A stretch of DNA of 64,000 nucleotides from an uncultured Shewanella sp. (GTDB taxonomy: Bacteria > Pseudomonadota > Gammaproteobacteria > Enterobacterales > Shewanellaceae): contig NZ_CANLZC010000018.1 in NCBI RefSeq assembly GCF_947495455.1, forward strand, positions 1 through 64,000, in the 5' to 3' direction. The notes below the pieces were generated by a model. The model did no database searches, had not been told where the DNA came from, and saw only the letters and a list, made by a program, of their open reading frames with translations. Shown piece after piece: positions 1 through 8,937 of the stretch. The position numbers and the translations under genes were made by a program. Position 1 is the first letter of the stretch. Every line of letters starts with the position of its first letter.

Positions 1-43
1 AGAGATAGGACTCGGATTTTGACGCATTTAAACGATCAGTCAA

Positions 44-70
44 CCGATCAATAAATCGTTAAATGATCGG
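44..70. repeat. inverted repeat CCGATCA/TGATCGG
   Basis: Seven-base arms at 44-50 and 64-70 are separated by 13 bases. The repeat lies downstream of deaD, with no poly-T after it on either strand. Role unknown. Confidence 0.4.
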
Positions 71-100
71 CATTAGCCATTAGGCTCCTTTTTCACTATT

Positions 101-125
101 GCTTATTATATCAATAAGCGTTTTT
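101..125 (+). terminator. hairpin with T-run, plus strand
   Basis: GCTTATT (101-107) pairs with AATAAGC (113-119) and is followed by GTTTTT. On the plus strand this looks like a weak intrinsic terminator for a gene left of the window. It also sits just beyond the end of deaD on the other strand. Confidence 0.4.
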
Positions 126-134
126 AACGTCGGA

Positions 135-1940
135 TTATTCAGCGTCTTTTGTTGGGGCTCTACGATGTGAGCGTCTGTCGCCAGAAGGACGGCGGTCGTT
201 TGACGAACGACGTGGACGGCGTGCTGGACGACTGTCACTGACTTCTATCGTTTGACCTTCAGCTTCGCGAATATTAAGGGCTTTACCACAAACGCGCACT
301 TTTCTCAGATGCTGTAATACGTCTTTTGGCATGCCATCAGGTAAATCAATGGCGGTCATTTGATCGAATAATTGGATTTGACCTATGTAGCGACTATCAA
401 TGTTCGCCTCGTTAGCAACGGCACCAACAATATTACCGACACCGACACCATTATCGCGTCCAACATCGATAAGGTAACGACACATTTTAACATCAGGGTT
501 GTCTTTTAAAGGATCCGCTTTACCTAAGTTTGTTGGCGTTGGACGTGGGTCACCGCGACGACTCCGATCCCGTGAGCCACGTTCATTGCGAGAATCACGA
601 TTGTCACGTTGACGCTCTGTTATGGCAGGCAATTGCAGTGGACGCTCTTTTTGTACTTGTTTCAACAAGGCAGCGGCAAGAATATCGGTATCGACTTCTA
701 ATTGCTGACAAAGTTGAGCAACAGCCCCTTTCATGAAATCTAGAGAATCATTAGCGATAATGTTAGAGACTTGCTCGCCTAAACGGGACAAACGGCGTTC
801 GGTCACTGTCTCTGGGCTAGGAATATTCATTGGCGCGATGCGGCTTTTGGTTGCACGTTCAATGGTGCGTAGCATGCGCATCTCTCTATGAGTGACAAAC
901 AAAATCGCCATACCGTTACGGCCTGCACGCCCAGTACGACCGATACGGTGTACATAAGCTTCAGTATCATAAGGGATATCATAGTTGACCACATGACCAA
1001 TACGCTCAACATCAAGGCCACGAGCAGCAACATCTGTAGCAATTAAAATGTCTAGCTTGCCACGTTTAAGTTGTTCAACCGCGCGCTCACGGGCTTGTTG
1101 GTTCATATCACCGTGAAGTGGAGATGACGCATAACCGCGGGCTTCTAATTTTTCAGCTAATTCAACGCAGCTATTACGGGTTCTGACGAAGATAATAATA
1201 CCTTCAGTATTTTCAACTTCTAATACACGAACTAAGGCTTCTAGCTTGTTGTGCTGTGATACTTGTACAAAACGTTGTTCAATGGATGCAACCGTTGTAT
1301 GGCTGGCAGCAATCTTAATTTGTACTGGGTTGTCTAGATATTTATTGGCAACCCGTTTAATTTGCTCAGGCATAGTGGCTGAGAATAATGCCAATTGACG
1401 CTCTTGAGGCGTGTGTTCTAAGATCCATTCAATGTCATCAATGAAGCCCATTTTTAGCATTTCATCGGCTTCATCGAGTACCATGGCTTTTAGTGTGTCT
1501 AATTTTAGTGTGCCACGGCGCATATGATCCATGACACGTCCAGGTGTACCCACAATAATTTGCGGGCCGCGTCTTAGAGCATTGAGTTGCTGTTGCATGC
1601 TCTGGCCACCATAAATAGGCAGAACGTGTAGCCCTTTCATAAACTTAGAGTAGCTACCAAAAGCCTCCGCAACTTGAACCGCAAGTTCACGAGTTGGTGC
1701 TAAAACTAAAATTTGAGGGACATTGGTGGTTGGATCGATACTGTTTAATAAAGGTAATGCAAAGGCACCGGTTTTACCTGTACCGGTTTGTGCTTGACCT
1801 AAAATATCTTTGCCTTCCATCAGAGGGTAAATACTTTCTGATTGAATAGGTGTTGGTTTTTCATAACCAAGTTCGTCAAGAGCACGCAACAAAGGCTCGG
1901 TTAGACCGAGTTCGCGGAAAGTTTTTTCATTGGATGACAT
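135..1940 (-). CDS. deaD: DEAD-box ATP-dependent RNA helicase DeaD/CsdA
   Basis: Cytoplasmic RNA helicase that remodels structured RNA in ribosome assembly and mRNA decay, classically important in the cold. The 601-residue protein shows an N-terminal Q motif (GYEKPTPIQ), Walker A AQTGTGKT at about 50-57, DEAD at about 156-159, SAT at about 187-189 and the C-lobe motif HRIGRTGRAG. A basic, polar linker (about 445-480) is followed by a DbpA-like RNA-binding domain (about 483-560) and an Arg/Ser-rich tail. Length and domain order fit DeaD rather than the shorter RhlE or SrmB. It is transcribed alone, with about 500 bp of gene-poor sequence upstream that could hold the long leader typical of this gene. 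Confidence 0.96.
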   Translation of the reverse strand: MSSNEKTFRELGLTEPLLRALDELGYEKPTPIQSESIYPLMEGKDILGQAQTGTGKTGAFALPLLNSIDPTTNVPQILVLAPTRELAVQVAEAFGSYSKFMKGLHVLPIYGGQSMQQQLNALRRGPQIIVGTPGRVMDHMRRGTLKLDTLKAMVLDEADEMLKMGFIDDIEWILEHTPQERQLALFSATMPEQIKRVANKYLDNPVQIKIAASHTTVASIEQRFVQVSQHNKLEALVRVLEVENTEGIIIFVRTRNSCVELAEKLEARGYASSPLHGDMNQQARERAVEQLKRGKLDILIATDVAARGLDVERIGHVVNYDIPYDTEAYVHRIGRTGRAGRNGMAILFVTHREMRMLRTIERATKSRIAPMNIPSPETVTERRLSRLGEQVSNIIANDSLDFMKGAVAQLCQQLEVDTDILAAALLKQVQKERPLQLPAITERQRDNRDSRNERGSRDRSRRGDPRPTPTNLGKADPLKDNPDVKMCRYLIDVGRDNGVGVGNIVGAVANEANIDSRYIGQIQLFDQMTAIDLPDGMPKDVLQHLRKVRVCGKALNIREAEGQTIEVSDSRPARRPRRSSNDRRPSGDRRSHRRAPTKDAE

Positions 1941-2327
1941 GGGTTGTAGCCTTGTGGAAACGCATGAAGCGCGTTAAATATTTCACAGACAGAAAATCAA
2001 CCCCGTGTCGATTTCCCGCGTCGAAAAAGTAAATACAGCCACGCATTATAGCAAAGTATAATACCTGTTTACAACTTGAATAGGGCCATATTTCGACAGA
2101 TTTTGATGTTTTATCTCGTTTTTTAAGCAAAAAATACGCCAGTTGGATGTTTATTGCGCGTGAGCATAACCAATATGGTATTTTCATTGTTAATACTGGG
2201 TTCGGTAATATTAGTTCGGTAATATTAGTTCAGTAATATTTTTGCTTTTTTGTTTCGATTTGGCCTTTTCTATTGAAATGAGCGTCTGTGATTAAAAGGG
2301 GTTGTGTTCAAAAAACACGATTCAATA
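1941..2327. other. deaD upstream intergenic region
   Basis: AT-rich region carrying the deaD promoter and leader on the minus strand. Apart from the tandem repeat at 2201-2241 I see no gene. Short open frames here have no ribosome site and no recognisable product. Confidence 0.5.
2201..2241. repeat. 14-bp tandem repeat, three copies
   Basis: The unit TTCGGTAATATTAG occurs at 2201-2214 and 2215-2228. A third copy starting at 2229 has one substitution and a changed end. It lies between deaD and the phosphatase gene. Confidence 0.75.
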
Positions 2328-2453
2328 TTAAAGCCATTGAGCGAGTTCAATGGTGGCATTGGCTGGCCCTTCTAAAAAACCAGTTTTCGATTTTTGACCC
2401 ATTCGCTCAACGGCTTGATATAAAGTGTCGTGTCTACTGGTGGAAAGCGTCAC
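2328..2453 (-). other. coding-like stretch overlapping the phosphatase 3' end
   Basis: Directly after and slightly overlapping the phosphatase stop, the -1 frame reads 41 codons to a TAA at 2328-2330. Its composition is protein-like, with pieces such as DTLYQAVERMGQ and GPANATIELAQWL. The only start is a GTG at 2451-2453 without a Shine-Dalgarno. It may be the remnant 3' end of a lost gene, or the original C-terminus of the phosphatase after a frameshift. I do not recognise the family. Confidence 0.35.
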
Positions 2454-4384
2454 AGAAGATCTTTTAATTCTTTTCTGTGTTGGCGTGGAGGGTGAAAACC
2501 TGTTGTACTCATATCACTGTGCAAAACACTAATTTGCGTTGGCGCACCTGTGTCATCAATCGCTAAATAGCCTATGCCACTATTATTGACTAATCTTTGG
2601 CTGTTGTGGCCATTGGGTCTTCGCCCTCGAATGGATAGACTTTTCCGTTTAGTGAGTAAATTTAATGGTGAGAAATGCCCGTATAACCAACCATTAAATT
2701 TATCAAAAGCATTGAGTAACTTATCGGGAAATTGATTTTTAATGCCACTACAGGTGATTTGATAAATATCCGGGCCACCCGTACGAAATCGTAAATGAAT
2801 ATCGTAACTGAATGAATAGTGTACGTCTCCTGAGAGAATGATAAATTGCTCGGGGGTTTTCTTATGTTGAAAAATGCTCAGCAGACTATTGGCTGTGCCA
2901 GGGTGGGCCATCCAGTTTTCGGCATCGACGAGCAAAGAGCCGCCACATAAGGTGGCCATGCGCTGTACTGCTTCGATAAGCTTAACGCCAAACATTGGGG
3001 CGGCAGAGATGATGATGACTTTTGATTGGTCCAATAATTCATGTTGTAAATCCATTAACGCTTCCCAGTCCATGAGTCCCGAGGGTTTAGCTAAATTTGA
3101 TTCACTGCGCCACCGTCTTGTTCGAGTATCTAACACCACTAATTTCGGAGAGGTATTAAGGGTATAGTGCCAATTTTCAAATTTCAGCAATACATTAATT
3201 AACCTATCTTGATGCTGACTATTGGGGGATGAAAAATATTGGTTCAAATGGGGAATAATTTCAGCTTTAAACTTTTTAGGTGCATTACCTAAACCTTGAA
3301 ATAAAGTATAGCCAATCAGTGCATTACCGATAATTCTTTTTGAAAAAGCATGTTCATAAGCGGCGAGTTCCCATTTCGCGGTCAGATTCCAATCATCGGT
3401 AATATCATGATCATCAAAAATCATATAAGTGGGTACGTGTGCCAATAATCGACGCACATTAGGCAAGCCTTTAACAAATTTTTTGATGTGCTTGAGTTCT
3501 TTGTTCCAACGCTGTTGGTTAATGGTATTCAATCCTGTATTTTCTTGTGGAATATCGATGACACGCCACAATTCTGGAGACCAAGTGAGCAGGTATAAGC
3601 CTATGATTTCAGAGAGACTAATGAGATGATTTTCAGCCAGTGATGAGGTAAAAATGGGATGGTTAATATACCAACGCGTGATTGCGGTTTTAGACTTGTA
3701 TTGTGTTTTGGGCAATAGCTGGCTGTGACGTTGGTACATGTCGCAGGGGTTATAGCTAAACGCATTGCTATTTGGAACGGTACCCTGAATAAATTCTTCA
3801 CTATTTAAGCCTAATAGAGTGATCACTTTGCCGATAGCGTAAAGCATGGGGCCTGCGATGTCATCAACATAGACTTGATCACCACTAAGCATGAGCAATG
3901 CGGGTCGTTTATCAATAGTATATTCACTTTCTACATGTTTATCGGCTCTGACAAGGCCATCATCACTAAAATGGTGGGGATTACGGCATGAGCCATGCAG
4001 TAAATTATCAATGTTTGGTTTAATCACAAATTGAGCTGTTGACTTACCGTCATAAAATAGATCTGCAATGTTTGAAAAAAGAGAGCCTAACTTGCTATCG
4101 ATTAATGTGTAGCCAATGAAAGTCTGTTGTGGAAGGAGTGCATTTTCATTAATGGTAATGAGGTATTGGTAGGCATGTTGTCCCAATTGAATGCAATAAA
4201 TTTCATCATTATTAAGAGATCGATTAAAAGGCGTATTTTCTAATTCTAAGCTAAGGGTATTTAAGGGGGTTTTGCTCACAAACCAAAGAGTGAAATGGTT
4301 TTCATCGCAATGCCGTAAAATGGGTCCCGCCAACACAAGAGGAAGTTGATTGACAAGATGTTGCATATTATTGACTGCCTGCAT
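2450..4384 (-). CDS. PhoD-like metallophosphatase family protein
   Basis: A 644-residue protein of the PhoD-like branch of metallophosphoesterases. Metal-binding signatures are visible: MLSGDQVYVDDI in the first half, IFDDHDITDDWN mid-protein, LDTRTRRW, and ILSGDVHYSFSYD in the C-terminal part. No signal peptide is evident, so it is probably cytoplasmic, unlike secreted PhoD alkaline phosphatase; the substrate is unknown. The N-terminal 100 residues form an extra beta-rich module often seen in large cytosolic members. The 3' end is immediately followed by an out-of-frame coding-like stretch, so its C-terminus may have been altered by a frameshift. It is divergent from the siderophore operon. 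Confidence 0.85.
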   Translation of the reverse strand: MQAVNNMQHLVNQLPLVLAGPILRHCDENHFTLWFVSKTPLNTLSLELENTPFNRSLNNDEIYCIQLGQHAYQYLITINENALLPQQTFIGYTLIDSKLGSLFSNIADLFYDGKSTAQFVIKPNIDNLLHGSCRNPHHFSDDGLVRADKHVESEYTIDKRPALLMLSGDQVYVDDIAGPMLYAIGKVITLLGLNSEEFIQGTVPNSNAFSYNPCDMYQRHSQLLPKTQYKSKTAITRWYINHPIFTSSLAENHLISLSEIIGLYLLTWSPELWRVIDIPQENTGLNTINQQRWNKELKHIKKFVKGLPNVRRLLAHVPTYMIFDDHDITDDWNLTAKWELAAYEHAFSKRIIGNALIGYTLFQGLGNAPKKFKAEIIPHLNQYFSSPNSQHQDRLINVLLKFENWHYTLNTSPKLVVLDTRTRRWRSESNLAKPSGLMDWEALMDLQHELLDQSKVIIISAAPMFGVKLIEAVQRMATLCGGSLLVDAENWMAHPGTANSLLSIFQHKKTPEQFIILSGDVHYSFSYDIHLRFRTGGPDIYQITCSGIKNQFPDKLLNAFDKFNGWLYGHFSPLNLLTKRKSLSIRGRRPNGHNSQRLVNNSGIGYLAIDDTGAPTQISVLHSDMSTTGFHPPRQHRKELKDLL

Positions 4385-4780
4385 CGATGAAAATACCTTT
4401 TTGCTTCAAATTAATTCAATGGGAAGGATATACAAAACCTTTTTTATTGAAAAGCAAAACCAATATTCATTCCGTTTCATTGATTGAGTGTTAAGCAATA
4501 CTTTTTTTGTTAACTATCTGACTATTTAGTGAGCATTTGGTGTTTTTTTTGTGAATAATGTTGCAAATGATAACCGTTATCATTACTATTCTTGCCTCCT
4601 TAATTCATTAGACTAAAGGCGTAGGTGGAAGCGTCTGAGGTGTTAAGGCGTAATCGAATCACTTTTATGTTAATAAATGAATGAAAGCGATTGTATTAAG
4701 TTCCATAAAATAGCTGGTTCTAGTGTTGGGAACCTTATTTCAATTTGACTGTTTTAATGTCGTGTAAGGATAAAATAATA
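4385..4780. other. intergenic region with siderophore operon promoter and leader
   Basis: About 400 bp between divergent genes. It holds the Fur-box promoter at 4561-4589, then a 5' leader of roughly 185 nt before the likely start at 4781. No gene is seen. Confidence 0.6.
4561..4589 (+). promoter_or_regulatory. Fur box within sigma70-type promoter of the siderophore operon
   Basis: AATGATAACCGTTATCATT at 4566-4584 is a perfect 9-1-9 palindrome matching the Fur consensus. It sits exactly between a -35 like TTGCAA (4561-4566) and a -10 like TACTAT (4584-4589) with 17-bp spacing. Iron-loaded Fur would occlude the promoter. The function is inferred from consensus and position. Confidence 0.9.
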
Positions 4781-6322
4781 ATGAGTAATACTGAAACATC
4801 CGTTGCTTTTAATGTTCAGCCAGCAATGTTCCGTCACGAAGATAATCGTCAGTATATTTTTAATAGTGATAACTTAGTTGAATATAAACAGAGTATATTA
4901 CAAGGTTTATCATTAATTAATAAGCAATTAACCCATCTCGATGGCCCATTTACTGGAATTTTGCCTCATGAATTAACGCCTAAGTTCGACAAGATTGATT
5001 TAGATTCTCCCTTTGAGAATATTCCTGATGCATTAAAAGAATTAGAGGATGTTTATTTAAAAGATGCTGTTTATTTTAATCATCCAAAATACATTGCTCA
5101 TTTAAATTGTCCTATTGTTTACCCTGCTATTTTAGCTGAACTGATTTTGTCATCCATTAACTCTTCACTTGATACTTGGGATCAAAGCGCTGGAGGGACG
5201 TTAATAGAGCAAACTTTACTTGATTGGACTGCGAGACGTATTGGTTTTGGGGCGAGTGGCGATGGTATTTTCACCAGCGGGGGAACACAATCAAACTTAA
5301 TGGCCATGTTGCTTGCACGTGATGCTTTTTGTTCGGCCAGAGAACCTGGATATGAAATCAAAGAGCGTGGATTGCCCAGCGATGCGAGCAAGTTCAGAAT
5401 TTTCACATCCCAAACGAGTCACTTTAGTGTGCAAAAGTCAGCGGCGATTTTAGGCCTAGGCTATGATGCTGTGGTATCCATTCCTGTTGACAGTAAGTTT
5501 AAGATGGATACGGCAGTATTAGAGAAGCGTATTATTGATACGTTAAAACAAGGTCTTATTCCCATTGCTGTGGTGGCAACAACAGGAACGACTGATTTTG
5601 GCAGTATTGATCCCATTAATCAGATTGCTGATTTATGCGAAAAGTATGGTCTTTGGATGCACGCTGATGCGGCTTATGGCTGTGGTTTATTAGTGACGGA
5701 AAATCATAGTCATTTATTAAATGGTATTGAACGGGCCGATTCCGTGACTGTGGATTTTCATAAATCATTCTTTCAGCCTGTTAGCTGCGGTGCTTTTTTT
5801 GTGAAAGATAAAGCGAACTTATCGGTTGTGACTCATCATGCTGAATATTTAAATCCATTGAGCCAGCAATTAGAGGGCACGCCCAATTTAGTGAATAAAA
5901 GTATTCAGACGACTCGCCGCTTTGATTCATTAAAGTTGTGGTTAACCCTGCGAATAATGGGGCCGAATAAAATAGGGGCTATTTTTGAACAAGTGATGGG
6001 GTTAGCTCAGCAAGCTTATGAGCTTTATCAATCCGACAAGTTTATCCAAGTGTTACATAAGCCTGAAATAAGTACTTTAGTCTTTAGATTTATTCCTGAA
6101 GGTGAATATTCACCAGAGCAAATTGATAAGGCCAATGAACATATTCGTAAGGCAATATTTCGTTCTGGAGAAGCTGTTGTGGCGAGTACTCAAGTACAAG
6201 GGCGACGTTATTTAAAATTTACCTTATTAAACCCAAGCACTCAGCTTTCAGATCTGAAAGATGTGTTGAATTTAATTAAAGAACACGGTCGTCACTTCTT
6301 TAATTTACAAGTACAAGCATAA
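4781..6322 (+). CDS. bibA: PLP-dependent group II decarboxylase (lysine/cadaverine-forming type, siderophore pathway)
   Basis: Likely first step of hydroxamate siderophore synthesis: decarboxylation of lysine (or ornithine/diaminobutyrate) to the diamine. It shows the group II fold: substrate/PLP region with TSGGTQSN, HADAAYG at about 294-300, and VDFHKS with the PLP lysine at about 328. I chose ATG 4781 (MSNTET) because TAAGGA lies at 4765-4770; an in-frame TTG at 4745 would add 12 residues without a ribosome site. It is first in a same-strand run with hydroxylase, exporter and synthetase, below a Fur box. Substrate is inferred from BibA/DesA analogy; diaminobutyrate or tyrosine decarboxylase relatives share the fold. 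Confidence 0.88.
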   Translation: MSNTETSVAFNVQPAMFRHEDNRQYIFNSDNLVEYKQSILQGLSLINKQLTHLDGPFTGILPHELTPKFDKIDLDSPFENIPDALKELEDVYLKDAVYFNHPKYIAHLNCPIVYPAILAELILSSINSSLDTWDQSAGGTLIEQTLLDWTARRIGFGASGDGIFTSGGTQSNLMAMLLARDAFCSAREPGYEIKERGLPSDASKFRIFTSQTSHFSVQKSAAILGLGYDAVVSIPVDSKFKMDTAVLEKRIIDTLKQGLIPIAVVATTGTTDFGSIDPINQIADLCEKYGLWMHADAAYGCGLLVTENHSHLLNGIERADSVTVDFHKSFFQPVSCGAFFVKDKANLSVVTHHAEYLNPLSQQLEGTPNLVNKSIQTTRRFDSLKLWLTLRIMGPNKIGAIFEQVMGLAQQAYELYQSDKFIQVLHKPEISTLVFRFIPEGEYSPEQIDKANEHIRKAIFRSGEAVVASTQVQGRRYLKFTLLNPSTQLSDLKDVLNLIKEHGRHFFNLQVQA

Positions 6323-6359
6323 TTTTTTTTAAATATTATAAAAATTGAAGGAATGTTCG

Positions 6360-7733
6360 ATGCAAGATCCTATTTATGATTTTATTGCCATTGGTTTAGG
6401 TCCATTTAATTTAGGCTTGGCATGTCTTTCTGAGCCCATTGAGGATCTCACTGGCATTTTTTTAGATAAAAATCCAGGGTTTGATTGGCATCCTGGAATG
6501 ATGATAGAAGGGTCTCATTTACAAACGCCTTTTATGGCGGATTTAGTCACGCTGGCGGATCCTACTAACCCTCTGAGTTTTTTAAATTATATTAAAAAAC
6601 AAGGGCGCATGTATTCTTTTTATATTAAAGAAAGTTTTTTCTTAATGCGTCAAGAATATAACCAGTATTGTCAGTGGGCGACTCAAGAGTTGTCTAATAT
6701 TCGTTTTAATACTTGTGTGAATAAGGTCACCTTTGATGAGGACGAACAACTTTATGTCATTGAAGCTACCAACACTCAGACTCATGATTTACTTCAGTAT
6801 AAAACGAAAAAACTCGTATTAGGAACGGGCCCAGCTCCTTATGTTCCGGATGCATGTGAAGGCATTATGCATAGAGCAAGTCATTCAGCGACATACATGG
6901 AAGATAAAGCTAAATTACAACAACAAAAATCCATCACTATTGTGGGTAGTGGACAAAGCGCGGCTGAGATTTTTTATGATTTGTTGCAAGACATTGATAC
7001 CTTTGGCTATCAGTTAAATTGGGTGACTCGTGCACCTCGTTATTACCCCCTTGAGTATTCAAAGTTAACTCTGGAAATGACATCGCCTGAATATGTAGAT
7101 TATTTTCATGCTTTGCCTGCTCAAAAGCGTGATGACTTGATAAGAAATCAAAAACATCTTTATAAAGGCATTAATAGTTGTTTAATCAATGAGATTTATG
7201 ATCTTCTGTATATCAAACGTTTGTCAGGTGATGTCAATGTCAACATGCTGACTAATGCTAATCTTATCGGCGCAAAAATGGATGAGAATAATGATCATAT
7301 TCAGCTTGAGTTTCATCAAGAAGAGCAAGATAAGCGTTATCACCTGTTAACTGAAGGGCTTGTTTTATCAACGGGTTATGCTTATCGCTTACCTGATTTT
7401 CTTGAAGGGATCACTCATCGTATTAAATGGGATCAACATGGGCGTTTTGATGTCAATCGTAACTACAGTATTGATCATGATGGCAAGAATATTTTTGTTC
7501 AGAATGCTGAGTTACATACCCATGGATTTGTGACGCCAGATTTAGGGATGGCGGCCTATCGAAACTCTTATTTATTACGAGAAATAACGGGAGTGGAACA
7601 TTACCAAGTGGAGACACAAATTGCATTTCAGCAATTTGAGACACCGACATCTCCAGTGAGTCCTTTTACTATGCTGAATGCCGAACAAGATAGTTTATCG
7701 ACAATTACCTCTGCCGAGTCCGCTTTAACATGA
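6360..7733 (+). CDS. bibB: lysine/diamine N-hydroxylase (IucD/DesB-type FAD monooxygenase)
   Basis: Flavin- and NADPH-dependent N-monooxygenase that hydroxylates the terminal amine of the diamine, creating the hydroxamate precursor. Of 457 residues, the N-terminal FAD site reads IAIGLGPFNLGLA, the NADPH site IVGSGQSAAEIFYDLL lies mid-protein, and the late LSTGY motif is present. Start ATG 6360 is preceded by AAGGA at 6348-6352; the in-frame TTG at 6345 is less likely. The stop overlaps the start of the next gene by four bases (ATGA), indicating translational coupling. The family call is secure; cadaverine as substrate is inferred from the fused succinyl/acyl transferase-synthetase downstream. 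Confidence 0.93.
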   Translation: MQDPIYDFIAIGLGPFNLGLACLSEPIEDLTGIFLDKNPGFDWHPGMMIEGSHLQTPFMADLVTLADPTNPLSFLNYIKKQGRMYSFYIKESFFLMRQEYNQYCQWATQELSNIRFNTCVNKVTFDEDEQLYVIEATNTQTHDLLQYKTKKLVLGTGPAPYVPDACEGIMHRASHSATYMEDKAKLQQQKSITIVGSGQSAAEIFYDLLQDIDTFGYQLNWVTRAPRYYPLEYSKLTLEMTSPEYVDYFHALPAQKRDDLIRNQKHLYKGINSCLINEIYDLLYIKRLSGDVNVNMLTNANLIGAKMDENNDHIQLEFHQEEQDKRYHLLTEGLVLSTGYAYRLPDFLEGITHRIKWDQHGRFDVNRNYSIDHDGKNIFVQNAELHTHGFVTPDLGMAAYRNSYLLREITGVEHYQVETQIAFQQFETPTSPVSPFTMLNAEQDSLSTITSAESALT

Positions 7734-8920
7734 ATTTAAAATTTGCTTTAATTTTACTGACCTTGGTATCGGTTGTCGCCGATACCATGCTACTGCCTTT
7801 TTACCCGCAGTTTTTCTCACAAGCCTTTGGTATTACAAGTCCAGAGCATGTGGGATATTACATTGCGGCCTGCTGTTTCACTGTTATGACGGCCTTTCCG
7901 CTGTGGGCAAAACTGGCTAAGAAGGTGAATGAATTGCACCTTTGGGTTTATACCCAAATTGCCGCAGCGATACTAGGCGTTGTTTGTTTTTATACAACTG
8001 ACTTAATCATGTTTTGGGTGGTTTCACAAATCATGCTTATCTTTAAGGCCAGTTATTTATTGATTTATCCTTTTGTCTTGCGATTAGAAGAGAAAGACAA
8101 ACATCTAGGCATGATAGGGTTATTTTCAGTACTCATGCATTTTGGAGCCATTGGTGGTGCACTTGTGGGCGGATTAGTGCTACAAGTTTTTGCGCCGCAA
8201 GATGTGTATTTGATTATGGCGGCGAGCGATATATTGCAGGTCATAGTGTGTTTATACATTATTAATCGTCTCAATGTGCCTTTTGCTGCAGAAGTGGATC
8301 CTGTTAGTCGAGATGTGAAAATTAAACGGCCCATAGGTTTTGTTTATAAATTAAGTGTCATTTCAGCATTATTTTATTTTAGTGCTTTTATGATCCGTCC
8401 TTTCTTTTCCAGCTATTGGGAAGTCATTTCTCACATTGACAGTGAGATTATTGCAGGGCTGGTTTACTCCATTCCTGGCGGGGTTGCACTGTTTGCCTTG
8501 TGGATAAATCACAGGGCTAAAAAAGAACATGATAATTTCAAAATGATTTGTGCGGCATTCACGTTAGGCATTGCTGGATTGTTATTACAAGGTTCGCAAG
8601 AGATGTGGACAGTGATTTTAGGGCGGCTTATTTTTGGTTGGGCCATTTTTCAAATCACAGTGAGGCTTGAGGTGATGTTGTTTAAAATGAGTGAACCCAG
8701 TGCTTATGCTATGGATTTTAGCAAAATGCATTTTTTCCAAAATTTAGGGGTGATCGCCGCGTCTTTCAGTGTGGGCGCTTTGGTCAGTCGTACTGATTTT
8801 CAAATGTCCTTTTTTGTATCGAGTATGGGTTTTGCGTTGACATTATTGCTGTTCTTTTACTTGTTTAAAGCTCAAGCAAAACAAGATCTACAAAATGAAT
8901 TAGCGATTGAAAAGTCATAG
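7730..8920 (+). CDS. MFS transporter, probable siderophore exporter
   Basis: Inner-membrane major facilitator protein of 396 residues with about 12 hydrophobic segments. The N-terminus MNLKFALILLTLVSVVAD begins the first helix, and a loop of charged residues follows TM2 (LWAKLAKKVNELH). Embedding between hydroxylase and synthetase, with start overlap to the former, argues for export of the finished siderophore, as for MFS genes in aerobactin, alcaligin and vibrioferrin loci. Its stop TAG shares a base with a GTG of the next gene, so the four biosynthetic genes appear to form one tightly packed transcript. The exact substrate is not readable from sequence. Confidence 0.85.
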   Translation: MNLKFALILLTLVSVVADTMLLPFYPQFFSQAFGITSPEHVGYYIAACCFTVMTAFPLWAKLAKKVNELHLWVYTQIAAAILGVVCFYTTDLIMFWVVSQIMLIFKASYLLIYPFVLRLEEKDKHLGMIGLFSVLMHFGAIGGALVGGLVLQVFAPQDVYLIMAASDILQVIVCLYIINRLNVPFAAEVDPVSRDVKIKRPIGFVYKLSVISALFYFSAFMIRPFFSSYWEVISHIDSEIIAGLVYSIPGGVALFALWINHRAKKEHDNFKMICAAFTLGIAGLLLQGSQEMWTVILGRLIFGWAIFQITVRLEVMLFKMSEPSAYAMDFSKMHFFQNLGVIAASFSVGALVSRTDFQMSFFVSSMGFALTLLLFFYLFKAQAKQDLQNELAIEKS

Positions 8921-8937
8921 TGGCCAAGAGAATGAAT

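Noticed and set aside
1927-2187. 86-codon minus-strand frame upstream of deaD
   Set aside because: It overlaps the deaD start and leader, has no ribosome site and no recognisable domain.
2450-2453. Programmed -1 frameshift at the phosphatase stop
   Set aside because: No X XXY YYZ slippery heptamer or downstream structure was found before the stop. A mutation or gene remnant is simpler.
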